Below, piece by piece: positions 57,385 through 64,000 of a stretch of DNA of 64,000 nt. Position 1 is the stretch's first letter. Each line of letters starts with the position of its first letter. Location of the stretch: NCBI RefSeq assembly GCF_900091315.1, contig NZ_FLSP01000030.1:1-64000 (forward strand), in the 5' to 3' direction. The stretch comes from Streptomyces sp. DI166 (GTDB taxonomy: Bacteria > Actinomycetota > Actinomycetes > Streptomycetales > Streptomycetaceae). The translations under genes and the position numbers were made by a program. The notes under the pieces are model-generated. The model made no database searches, had not been told where the DNA came from, and saw only the letters and a list, made by a program, of their open reading frames with translations.

Positions 57385-57453
57385 TCACCGCCACCGGACG
57401 GACACGTCCCGCGTCTCGATGCGCATGCCGAGCGGCACACGCCAGGCGTCGAC
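57385..57453 (-). pseudogene. Stranded 3' end of the lipoprotein gene
   Basis: In minus frame this reads VDAWRVPLGMRIETRDVSVR then WR-stop, with no start. It aligns in sense with VDRFYEGSFLLGAHMEHDVT in the lipoprotein at 61204-62154, whose segment TWTVCVD would join smoothly to DAWRVPL. The shared hexamer GTCGAC (57448-57453 and 61507-61512) marks the join. It is best read as the original C-terminus, cut off by insertion of the island 57454-61512. Confidence 0.55.
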
Positions 57454-57471
57454 CGCAACGAGGGAAGTCCG

Positions 57472-57861
57472 GTGAGCACCTTCACTCCACGTGAGGTGGC
57501 CTACGACCGCTACCGGGCCGCGGTCAACAGCTCCCGCAGCGTGCTCGGCTGGCACGCCGACGACGTGCGCACGGACCGCGCGCGACTCCTCCATCGCGCC
57601 GCGCACAGCATCGCCGCCGCACTCGACGGACCGGCACGCGTGCACCTGCCCGAGCCCGACGACGACGCCCTGCACTTGCGGGAATGCCGTCCCGTACGGA
57701 CCGTACTCGTGCCAACCCCCAACTATCGTTGTTTTTCAACCTCTTTCGGGAGGTTCCTGGCATGGGACGGCCGCGTAAGACGCCCGAGGGGAGCCGTACG
57801 ACGCGGCTCGGTCTCGGGGGCGAGCATCAGAAGCAGCGTGCCCGCCTGCTCGCCGAGCTGA
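57472..57861 (+). CDS. Hypothetical protein, reading into the HNH gene
   Basis: GTG start with GGGAAG upstream. The first 80 residues have normal Streptomyces codon use and a helical acidic part (DRYRAAVNSSRSVLGWHADD, RARLLHRAAHSIAAALDGPA). The last 50 residues run over the promoter and start of the HNH gene in another frame and look non-coding. The true gene may have lost its original end. No family recognised. Confidence 0.4.
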   Translation: MSTFTPREVAYDRYRAAVNSSRSVLGWHADDVRTDRARLLHRAAHSIAAALDGPARVHLPEPDDDALHLRECRPVRTVLVPTPNYRCFSTSFGRFLAWDGRVRRPRGAVRRGSVSGASIRSSVPACSPS

Positions 57862-58206
57862 TGCCGGGCGAGCCGTGCGCGGTTTGCGGGGAGCCGGTGT
57901 TCCCCGAGCAGGACCTGGACGCCGACCACGAGCAGGCGCGCCCTCGGCGGCACGCGGGCCACGCGGCTGCTGCACGCGTCGTGCAACCGGCGGCTCGGCG
58001 CGCAGCTGGGCAACCGGCTCCGCTCCGGCCAGGCCGCGGCCGGCGCTCTGCCTCCGCCGAAGTCGGGAACGCCCTGCTACCGGTGCGGGTGTCCCTTGAT
58101 GCGTGCCCAGCAACTGCGCACCGCGGCGCGGCCGTGCGGGGATCAGGCGTGGCAGCACGCGCGCTGCGGCACCGACGGCTGTTCGGTGCCCGCGGGCTTG
58201 CTGTAG
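57762..58206 (+). pseudogene. HNH endonuclease gene with a +1 frameshift
   Basis: The ATG follows GGGAGG. The first frame gives ELMPGEPCAVCGEPVFPEQD then LDADHEQARP, the Cys pair and start of the HNH motif. At about 57943 the frame must drop one base, after which it reads GGTRATRLLHASCNRRLGAQ, the conserved L-x-H-x-x-C-N, and continues with CYRCGCPLM to a TAG at 58206. Together this is a whole HNH protein of about 147 residues. As given, the product stops being HNH at the shift. Confidence 0.6.
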
Positions 58207-58368
58207 CGCGGGGTCCGGGGGCCGTCTCGCGCGCGAACAGGTGGCCTGCGGGTTAAGTCTGCGGGCCGCCGAACAGCCCGAAGACGGGCGGACGGCAAGA
58301 CTCCTGACGCGAAAGCGGCCTCGCCCCATACCCTGACAGTGTCGAGCTGTTCAGAGAGGGGCAAGGCC

Positions 58369-59622
58369 GTGTCGCCTTCAGATGGTAGCCCGGACCCGTA
58401 CGCCGAGCCGCTGGTGTTCGGCCAGCGTCTCCAGATCCTTCGCACCCGGAAGGGCATGACCCGCGAGCAACTCGGCGGGCTGCTCGGCAGGTCCGGATCG
58501 TGGGTCAAGGGAATCGAGACAGGGCGGCTCAAGACGCCCAAGCTCGACGTGATCCTGCGCATCGCCGAGCTGTTGCGCGTCCGCGACCTCGCGGACCTGA
58601 CCGGCGACCAGTCTGCGCACGTCGACCTGTTCGCCGGCCCCGGCCACCCGCGCCTCGCCGCGGTCAAGACCGCTGTCGACGCCTTCCCACTCACCACGCA
58701 GCGCGAGGCGCCCCCGGCCACTCATCTTCACGCGCGGCTCGCGCAGGCATGGAAGGCGCGACACTCCGCACCGAATCACCGCGAGGTGATCGGCACCCTG
58801 CTGCCGGACCTGATCCGTGACGCTCAACTCGCCGTGCGGCAGGCCGACACCGGGACGGACCGCAGAGCAGCTCAGGCCGTACTCGCCGAGGTCTACTCCC
58901 TGTGCCAGTTCTTCGTGGCATACCAGCCGGATCCCGCCCTGTTGTGGCGCGTCGCCGAGCGCGGGCTGATCGCCGCGCAGGAGTCCGAGGACCCGCATGC
59001 GATCGGTGTAGCCGCATGGCTTGCTGCGCAGGCACACCGTGATGCTGGCCCGGCGCACTTCGACGCCGCAGACGCGGTGAACCGCGAGACTCTCGCGTAC
59101 CTCGAACCGCAGTTGCCGGACGCCTCGAACGATGTCCTCGCCATCACGGGCGCGCTCACCTTCGAGGCCGGCTACACCGCAGCCCGACGCGGGGAGACGG
59201 GCACGGCATGGCGGCACTGGGACCAGGCCCGAGCCATGGCCGACCGGCTTCCAGAGGACTACTACCACCCGGTGACGTCGTTCTCCCGGGCCATCATGGG
59301 CGCGCACGCGGTCACCGTCGCCGTCGAGCTGCACCAGGGCGGCGAGTCCGTACGCCAGGCCGCCCGCGCCGACGCCGTCACCATCCCCTCAAGGCCGCGG
59401 AGGGCCCGGCACCGCATCGAAGAGGCTCGCGGCTTCCAACTCGACGGACAGCCTGACGTCGCCCTGGCCACGCTGGAGAAGGCACACGAAGCTGCTCCCG
59501 AGACGATCAAGTACAACGGGTACGCCAAGCGCATTGTGCTGGAGGAGGCCGAGGCGAAGGTTCCGGCCCGGCGTCGTCGAGCCTCCGAACTCGCGGTGAA
59601 GCTCGGCATGTTGGCCGCATGA
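58369..59622 (+). CDS. XRE regulator with TPR-like C-terminal domain (island copy)
   Basis: About 417 residues from the GTG at 58369 (AGGGG upstream; 58339 is also open). The XRE fold (LQILRTRKGMTREQLGGLLG, SGSWVKGIETGRLKTPKLDV) lies at about 20-75. The rest, to about 400, is helical repeats (AQAVLAEVYSLCQFFVAYQP, GTAWRHWDQARAMADRLPED). A RPIGGG protein gene follows, as beside the AICE 2 regulator, so the two loci are paralogous modules. It probably responds to a small ligand or peptide. Confidence 0.8.
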   Translation: MSPSDGSPDPYAEPLVFGQRLQILRTRKGMTREQLGGLLGRSGSWVKGIETGRLKTPKLDVILRIAELLRVRDLADLTGDQSAHVDLFAGPGHPRLAAVKTAVDAFPLTTQREAPPATHLHARLAQAWKARHSAPNHREVIGTLLPDLIRDAQLAVRQADTGTDRRAAQAVLAEVYSLCQFFVAYQPDPALLWRVAERGLIAAQESEDPHAIGVAAWLAAQAHRDAGPAHFDAADAVNRETLAYLEPQLPDASNDVLAITGALTFEAGYTAARRGETGTAWRHWDQARAMADRLPEDYYHPVTSFSRAIMGAHAVTVAVELHQGGESVRQAARADAVTIPSRPRRARHRIEEARGFQLDGQPDVALATLEKAHEAAPETIKYNGYAKRIVLEEAEAKVPARRRRASELAVKLGMLAA

Positions 59623-59747
59623 CGTAGGGGCACAATCTGTGCCCCTGCCTCTCCTTCGACGCTCCTACGGTCGAAGACCACGAAGACCCCGGCGACCGCG
59701 CGAACGGTCCCGGGGCGTGGTCGACGCTGCGAAGGAGCGCCAACACC

Positions 59748-60023
59748 GTGAACGCTACACACCGTTTGCCCCTCGGCGAAGAGCAGGACGGCGAAAGGCC
59801 GGCCGCCTACGAACCCCGGCTCGGCGACACCGTCGAGGACACCGAGAGGAACAAGTGCGGCAAGGTCGCGGGCTTCGTCGGCCCGTACATCCAGCTGCGC
59901 CCCATCGGGGGCGGCATCGAGTGGGATGCGCGGCCCGAGCGGCTGCAACCGGTCCCCGCTGGAACGGCCCTGAGCGAGGGCGTCTCCGTGGCCAACGCGC
60001 GCTCGCGGGGCGAGTGCCCGTGA
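59748..60023 (+). CDS. RPIGGG-family small protein (island copy)
   Basis: A 91-residue protein starting at a GTG with AAGGAG upstream. It has KVAGFVGPYIQLRPIGGGIE followed by WDARPERLQPV, the signature also found at 34405-34635. The N-terminal DTVEDTERNKCGKVAGF suggests a small beta-barrel. Its stop overlaps the next GTG. Partner of the XRE-TPR regulator by position. Confidence 0.7.
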   Translation: MNATHRLPLGEEQDGERPAAYEPRLGDTVEDTERNKCGKVAGFVGPYIQLRPIGGGIEWDARPERLQPVPAGTALSEGVSVANARSRGECP

Positions 60024-60202
60024 CCGTGGCCGAGGCTCCGCCTCTGTCTCCGGAGTGCACGCTGGCCCGCGAGCCCGGCTACGGCGCCGCGCACGAGGAG
60101 TGCCGCCGGACCGACGACATCCCGCTGCCCCACGGCGGCGGAATCCTGCTGCAGCGCCGCTGCGGGTGCGCCTGCCACCGGCAGGCTCCACCGGAGCCGT
60201 GA
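60020..60202 (+). CDS. 60-residue Cys-rich protein (CxCxCH family)
   Basis: GTG start coupled to the previous gene by GTGA. Cys residues in SPECTLAREPGYGAAHEECR and the ending RRCGCACHRQ match in plan the 51-residue protein of AICE 1 at 13221-13376. A zinc-binding role is possible. Function unknown. Confidence 0.6.
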   Translation: MTVAEAPPLSPECTLAREPGYGAAHEECRRTDDIPLPHGGGILLQRRCGCACHRQAPPEP

Positions 60203-60210
60203 CGAACCCT

Positions 60211-60236
60211 GTCCACGCCTTGGTGCCGGCGTGGAC
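60211..60236 (+). terminator. Terminator
   Basis: GTCCACGCC pairs with GGCGTGGAC, 8 bases after the Cys-protein stop. Confidence 0.65.
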
Positions 60237-60340
60237 ACTGCACTGACGCACCCCCACGGCGACCGCCGGGTCAGGGTCGCGAACCGCACAGACCCCCCTT
60301 CCTGCTGGGACCGCAAGACCGGCGGGAAGGGGCCGAGCCT

Positions 60341-60374
60341 GCCCGCCGGGATTCCCGCAAGAGTCCCGGCGGGC
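60341..60374 (+). terminator. Hairpin before the ParB-like fragment
   Basis: GCCCGCCGGGA pairs with TCCCGGCGGGC over 11 bp around 12 bases. It may be a second terminator or an attenuating stem. Confidence 0.5.
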
Positions 60375-60417
60375 GGGCGCACACACCGGCCCCCGTCCGT
60401 CTGACCCCCCTTTGCAG

Positions 60418-60918
60418 ATGGGCGGGGGCCTCGCCGTGCCGGAGCGCTACACCGAGCCGGTGATCCTCGACCTGATCGTGCCGAAGAACCTCGCTCGCCG
60501 GCAGCTCAACCCAGGGCAGCGCGCGCTGATGGCGCTGGAGTATGAGCGGTTCTACGCCGCGGCGCAGCACAAGGGGCGGCCTAAGGATGACGGTTCCGAG
60601 GCGGCGCGGTCACGGAACGCAGAGGAAACGTGCGCAGATCTGCGCACGACCGGGGAACGGGTCGAACCGCAGGCCCGACGCGAGCAGCGCTCCGACGAAC
60701 GCGCCGTGAGGGTGGTTGGTTCTTCCGGTCGAGCAGTCCAGCAGGCCAAGGCCGTGCAGCGTGACGCGCCCGACCTTGCCGACGAGGTGCGCCGCGGCGA
60801 ACTCGCCCTCGACCGAGCCGAGCCCGGCGCGCGCCACGGGACAGCACTGCGCCGCCCGGACTCACGCAAGATGAGCCGGGCGGCACGGTTGTCTCGTCAG
60901 ACGGCGTGCAGGCCGTGA
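60418..60918 (+). CDS. ParB/KorB-like DNA-binding protein, apparently truncated
   Basis: About 166 residues. EPVILDLIVPKNLARRQLNP then GQRALMAL resembles the middle of ParB-like plasmid proteins, and SSGRAVQQAKAVQRDAPDLA then DEVRRGELALDRAE their HTH and following helix. The N-terminal ParB nuclease-like domain is missing, and the part between is irregular, so it may be a remnant. The start (ATG 60418, or TTG 60412) has no Shine-Dalgarno. Confidence 0.4.
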   Translation: MGGGLAVPERYTEPVILDLIVPKNLARRQLNPGQRALMALEYERFYAAAQHKGRPKDDGSEAARSRNAEETCADLRTTGERVEPQARREQRSDERAVRVVGSSGRAVQQAKAVQRDAPDLADEVRRGELALDRAEPGARHGTALRRPDSRKMSRAARLSRQTACRP

Positions 60919-61289
60919 CGGTCCCGAGGCGCACCCCGGCCGCGCTCTGCCGACCGGCCGCCGTCGACGCCCCGCAGCGCGGGCCGCTCCTGGACGGCTT
61001 CCGGCCGGTAGTCGTCGGCGGGCACGATTCCCGAGGCGACCGCCAAGGCGTGCGCGTCCCGCCTCACACGCTCCTGTCGCGTCGCCGGTTCGCCTTTTAC
61101 CGCGGTGTCGAGCTGCCGCAGGGCGCGGAACAGCAGCAGCCGTGCGTCCTGCTCGCGCGCCAGAGCGTCGGCCAACTGCTGCTCGACGACCGCGAGGCGC
61201 TCTTCAGCGCTGGAGGCCGCCTCGGCGCGGGTGTCGTAGACGCTGGCCGGGCGCTGAGCGAGTAGCTGAATGGGGGTACGGGCCTGCAT
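60897..61289 (-). CDS. Coiled-coil hypothetical protein
   Basis: A 130-residue protein from the ATG at 61289. The centre is a long coil (SAEERLAVVEQQLADALARE, ARLLLFRALRQLDTAVKG). The C-terminus is basic and unstructured. It overlaps the ParB-like gene by 22 bases at the 3' end and the tail of the lipoprotein gene by 86 bases. Function unknown. Confidence 0.45.
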   Translation of the reverse strand: MQARTPIQLLAQRPASVYDTRAEAASSAEERLAVVEQQLADALAREQDARLLLFRALRQLDTAVKGEPATRQERVRRDAHALAVASGIVPADDYRPEAVQERPALRGVDGGRSAERGRGAPRDRHGLHAV

Positions 61290-62154
61290 GGGCCTGGCTC
61301 CCTGTCACTGAGGGGTCTGGATCAAGACGCCGTTCGGTGGTTGCCCCCACCGGCGGCGCCGCTGTGATCCGGAGGCTGTGCTGCCCCGGCGGATACCGCT
61401 CCTTCTCTCGCGCGTGAGAGATGAAGATCGGGTCTCCTCCGAGGTACGTCACCGTGACGTCGTGCTCCATGTGCGCGCCCAACAGAAAAGACCCCTCATA
61501 GAATCTGTCGACGCACACCGTCCAGGTCCGCTCCTTCCGCGCGCCCTCCCCGATCGGCGCCGGAAGCTCCTCCTGCGACTCCACGGTCCCCCAGTCGACC
61601 CCGAGCGCCCCGATGATGTGCGTCCCGAGGGTCACGGTGCCCGAACGCACGGGGCTGCCCCCGGGGTTGTGAAAGCGCACGGTCACCTCCTCGCACCAGC
61701 GCTTCTCCCCTTCCGCCCGCTCCGGCGCGGACCAGGAGAGGCCGGCGGGGGACGGCTTGCCGGGGGTGGTGGAGGGCGGCGCACTGGGGGCCGCGGAGGT
61801 CGTACGGCCGGCCGGGGCCGAACTCGCGGGCGTGCGCCCGGCCTTGGCGCCCCCGCTCGACGGCACCGGCCTCGCGGCGTCGCTCGTACGGCCGGTCGGG
61901 CTTGCCGAAGTGCCGCTGTCGGCGGCCGAGTTCGTCGCGTCCGGGGTCGCCGTGTCCAGCGGTACCAGCGTCACCTCCCCCGTCGGCCCCGCCGTAGGAC
62001 GGGCCGTGGTACCCGGCGCCCCCACGGCCGTATAGCCGTCTCCGCCGCCGGAGCCCCCGCACGCGGCCAGCAGGCCGACCAGGCACACGACGGCCGCCGA
62101 GGCGCCGATCAGGGCGCCCTGGCGGCCATGTGTCCATGCCGTCGCCCGAAGCAT
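61204..62154 (-). CDS. Lipoprotein with replaced C-terminus
   Basis: A 316-residue protein. The signal IGASAAVVCLVGLLAACGGS has a lipobox, so it is lipid-anchored outside. A Thr/Ser/Pro/Ala-rich stalk spans about 35-135. A beta-rich domain follows (RWCEEVTVRFHNPGGSPVRS; ALGVDWGTVESQEELPAPIG; RTWTVCVD). From the GTCGAC at 61507-61512 on, the reading frame is island sequence; its first part (FLLGAHMEHDVTVTYLGG) is similar to the stranded end, but the last 80 residues look unrelated. It sits 39 bases from the sigma-factor gene. Confidence 0.65.
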   Translation of the reverse strand: MLRATAWTHGRQGALIGASAAVVCLVGLLAACGGSGGGDGYTAVGAPGTTARPTAGPTGEVTLVPLDTATPDATNSAADSGTSASPTGRTSDAARPVPSSGGAKAGRTPASSAPAGRTTSAAPSAPPSTTPGKPSPAGLSWSAPERAEGEKRWCEEVTVRFHNPGGSPVRSGTVTLGTHIIGALGVDWGTVESQEELPAPIGEGARKERTWTVCVDRFYEGSFLLGAHMEHDVTVTYLGGDPIFISHAREKERYPPGQHSLRITAAPPVGATTERRLDPDPSVTGSQAHAGPYPHSATRSAPGQRLRHPRRGGLQR

Positions 62155-62193
62155 CGCGCCATGGTGGCTGACGCTTCGTCAGAAGGGAAGGGT

Positions 62194-63087
62194 TCAGTCG
62201 GAGATGAGGCCCTCGCGCAGCTGCGCCAGCGTGCGGGTCAGCAGCCGGGAGACGTGCATCTGGGAGATGCCGACCTCCTCGCCGATCTGCGACTGGGTCA
62301 TGTTGGCGAAGAACCGCAGCATGATGATCCGGCGCTCCCGCGGCGGGAGCTTGGCCAGCAGCGGCTTGAGGGACTCGCGGTACTCCACGCCCTCCAGCGC
62401 CGTGTCCTCGTAGCCGAGCCGGTCGGCCAGCGAGCCCTCGCCGCCGTCGTCCTCGGGCGCCGGGGAGTCCAGCGAGGAGGCCGTGTAGGCGTTGCCGACC
62501 GCCAGGCCGTCGACCACGTCCTCCTCGGACACGCCCAGTACCGCGGCGAGTTCGGTGACCGTCGGGGAGCGGTCCAGCTTCTGGGACAGCTCGTCGCTGG
62601 CCTTGGTCAGTGCCAGCCGCAGCTCCTGGAGCCGGCGCGGCACGCGCACCGACCACGAGGTGTCCCGGAAGAACCGCTTGATCTCGCCGACCACGGTCGG
62701 CATCGCGAACGTCGGGAACTCCACGCCCCGTTCGCAGTCGAACCGGTCGATCGCCTTGATCAGCCCGATCGTTCCGACCTGGACGATGTCCTCCATCGGC
62801 TCGTTGCGGGACCGGAACCGGGCCGCGGCGTACCTGACGAGCGGGAGGTTGAGCTCGATCAGGGTGTCACGGACGTACGCGCGCTCGGGGCTGTTCTCGT
62901 CCAGCGCGGCGAGCCGCAGGAACAGGGAGCGGGACAGGGTGCGAGTGTCGATCGCCCCGGAGGTGGGGAGAGCCGGGGCCGGTGCGGCCTCGGCCTCGAC
63001 AAGGGCCGTTACGTCGTCGTCGAGCGCGGGCGCAGCCTCGCTCTTGGTGAGCGTGAGCACCTTCGAGCTGCCCTGGTCTGCGGACAT
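62194..63087 (-). CDS. sigN: SigB/SigF-family sigma factor (SigN-like)
   Basis: A 297-residue sigma-70 factor of the stress/development group: region 2 (PLVRYAAARFRSRNEPMEDI, GLIKAIDRFDCERGVEFPTF), region 3 (ELAAVLGVSEEDVVDGL) and region 4 (MLRFFANMTQSQIGEEVGIS). I chose the ATG at 63087 with AAGGGGGT upstream. The name rests on remembered order next to a SigF-like gene and needs checking. A GTTTG ... CGGTAT box upstream suggests control by a sigma factor of its own class. Confidence 0.88.
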   Translation of the reverse strand: MSADQGSSKVLTLTKSEAAPALDDDVTALVEAEAAPAPALPTSGAIDTRTLSRSLFLRLAALDENSPERAYVRDTLIELNLPLVRYAAARFRSRNEPMEDIVQVGTIGLIKAIDRFDCERGVEFPTFAMPTVVGEIKRFFRDTSWSVRVPRRLQELRLALTKASDELSQKLDRSPTVTELAAVLGVSEEDVVDGLAVGNAYTASSLDSPAPEDDGGEGSLADRLGYEDTALEGVEYRESLKPLLAKLPPRERRIIMLRFFANMTQSQIGEEVGISQMHVSRLLTRTLAQLREGLISD

Positions 63088-63155
63088 GCCACCCCCTTTG
63101 GGTCGCGGGACGGTCGCGGCGAACGCTCCCACTGGAGAACGCAGCCTTCACCTGA

Positions 63156-63181
63156 ATACCGGAGCCGAAGCCACGGCAAAC
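63156..63181 (-). promoter_or_regulatory. SigB-type promoter of the SigN-like gene
   Basis: On the minus strand GTTTG (63181-63177) and CGGTAT (63161-63156) are 15 bases apart, near the SigB-family consensus GNNTN(14-16)GGGTAY, and 69 bases before the start. Confidence 0.45.
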
Positions 63182-63224
63182 GCGCTTCCGGAAGAATGTC
63201 ACATGTCGGCAACACGCTGTAGTG

Positions 63225-63238
63225 ACATGTCGACATGT
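63225..63238. promoter_or_regulatory. Perfect palindrome ACATGTCGACATGT
   Basis: Fourteen perfect bases lie in the gap between the two sigma genes. A related half (TCACATGTCGG) lies at 63199-63209. Candidate regulator site. Confidence 0.5.
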
Positions 63239-63365
63239 AAGACGTGAATCCGCCCTGGAAACAAGGGGTCTGACGCTATTTCGACAGGAAAATGTCGGCA
63301 ACGGCGCAGGTGAGCGATTCGCTCTCCCCGGTGATAGTTCGCTCGGGCATTCGAGCGAGGCTCCG

Positions 63366-64000
63366 TCAGGCGTCGATCCGGTTCGCCGACCGCAACCGCT
63401 GGAAGCTACGCGCGAGTAGCCGCGATACGTGCATCTGGGAGACGCCGAGTTCGGCACTGATCTGCGACTGGGTGAGGTTGCTGTAGTAGCGCAGCAGCAG
63501 AATTCGCTGTTCCCGCTCGGGGAGTTGGACCAGCAGATGCCGGACCAGGTCGCGGTGCTCCACACCGTCCAGCGCGGGGTCCTCGTAGCCGAGCCGGTCC
63601 AGCAGTCCGGGCAGTCCGTCGCCCTCCTGGGCGGCCTCCAGCGAGGTGGCGTGGTACGACCGCCCCGCCTCGATGCAGGACAGCACCTCGTCCTCGCTGA
63701 TGCGCAGCCGCGCGGCGATCTCGGCGGTGCTGGGGGAGCGCCCGAAGGCCGTGGTCAGGTCCTCGGTGGCGCTGTTGACCTGCACCCACAGCTCGTGCAG
63801 CCGGCGCGGTACGTGGACGGTGCGGACGTTGTCCCGGAAGTACCGCTTGATCTCGCCGACGACCGTGGGCATCGCGAAGGTCGGGAACTGCACCCCGCGG
63901 TCCGGGTCGAAGCGGTCGATGGCGTTGATCAGACCGATGGTGCCGACCTGGACCACGTCCTCCATCGGCTCGTTGCGGGAGCGGAAACGGGCGGCCGCGT
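63366..64000 (-). CDS. sigF: SigF-like sigma factor (5' end outside window)
   Basis: At least 211 codons up to the right edge. Region 2 (SRNEPMEDVVQVGTIGLINA, DRFDPDRGVQFPTFAMPTVV), region 3 (TAEIAARLRISEDEVLSC) and region 4 (LLRYYSNLTQSQISAELGVS then QMHVSRLLARS) place it in the SigB/F/G group. It ends with SANRIDA. It is a paralogue of the factor encoded 234 bases downstream and, by remembered order, likely the SigF of spore maturation. The N-terminus is missing. Confidence 0.88.
   Translation of the reverse strand, partial: AAARFRSRNEPMEDVVQVGTIGLINAIDRFDPDRGVQFPTFAMPTVVGEIKRYFRDNVRTVHVPRRLHELWVQVNSATEDLTTAFGRSPSTAEIAARLRISEDEVLSCIEAGRSYHATSLEAAQEGDGLPGLLDRLGYEDPALDGVEHRDLVRHLLVQLPEREQRILLLRYYSNLTQSQISAELGVSQMHVSRLLARSFQRLRSANRIDA

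Larger units (their letters stand above)
57454..61512. mobile_element. Putative decayed genomic island in a lipoprotein gene
   Basis: About 4.06 kb of accessory genes between the stranded 3' end and the body of one lipoprotein gene: a frameshifted HNH gene, XRE-TPR regulator, RPIGGG protein, Cys protein and a ParB-like fragment. There is no integrase or transposase. The only shared bases at the ends are GTCGAC. Its XRE-TPR/RPIGGG pair resembles cargo of AICE 2, which supports foreign origin. It may be the remnant of an element that targeted the 3' end of the gene. Confidence 0.45.

Noticed and set aside
1..64000. CRISPR array, insertion sequence or rRNA operon
   Set aside because: I saw no regularly spaced repeats with unique spacers, no transposase with terminal inverted repeats and no rRNA sequence.

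Overview
The window is high-G+C actinobacterial chromosome, almost certainly Streptomyces. The evidence is strong third-position G/C, frequent GTG and TTG starts, an SSI-type protease inhibitor, SigB/SigF-type sigma factors, and two integrative elements of the actinomycete (AICE, pSAM2-like) type. From memory, not checked, the backbone order (two-component system, GT39 transferase, efflux pump, MarR regulator, lipoprotein, SigN-like and SigF-like sigma factors) resembles the S. coelicolor SCO40xx region.

Layout: 1-2650 is backbone, with a PAS protein built like a histidine kinase (cut by the window edge), an SSI-like inhibitor and tRNA-Ser(GCU). 2685-21724 is AICE 1, inserted in the 3' end of tRNA-Ser. 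It holds an integrase, an XRE regulator, an excisionase, a P4/D5-type primase-helicase, many short coupled genes, an ADP-ribosyltransferase-like gene, an XRE+CYTH pair, and a TraB/Spd transfer operon read leftwards. 21725-23276 is a short backbone island (RCC1-repeat lipoprotein, tRNA-Arg(ACG)). 23277-39093 is AICE 2, inserted in the 3' end of tRNA-Arg. It holds integrase, excisionase, rolling-circle RepSA-type initiator, DUF2637/Spd protein, TraB, a GntR/KorSA-type repressor, a long non-coding stretch, and then cargo. The cargo is a kinase module, an XRE-TPR regulator with a NUDIX hydrolase, and an A+T-richer, translationally coupled TIGR04255 three-gene cassette next to attR.

39094-57453 is backbone. 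It includes secreted and membrane proteins, an NmrA-like/HxlR divergent pair, a MarR regulator, and a two-component system coupled to a GT2-GtrA and a GT39 glycosyltransferase. A DHA2 efflux pump with its TetR regulator, an F420-type PPOX oxidoreductase, and a MarR domain in frame with an MFS exporter follow. 57454-61512 looks like a third, decayed island without integrase. It appears to have entered the 3' end of a lipoprotein gene, whose original last codons are stranded at 57385-57453. 61513-64000 returns to backbone with the lipoprotein body and two SigB/F-family sigma factors.

How the parts work together: each AICE keeps the tRNA intact by carrying a copy of its 3' end, and each also carries a look-alike terminator hairpin. 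Integrase and excisionase control integration, the primase-helicase or Rep protein drives replication, and TraB plus Spd proteins move double-stranded DNA between hyphae. Repeated dyads in each element suggest element-wide repressors. The least explained and most interesting cargo is the TIGR04255 cassette at 37001-38854, followed by the XRE+CYTH pair, the ART-like gene, and the paralogous XRE-TPR/RPIGGG modules found in both AICE 2 and the third island.
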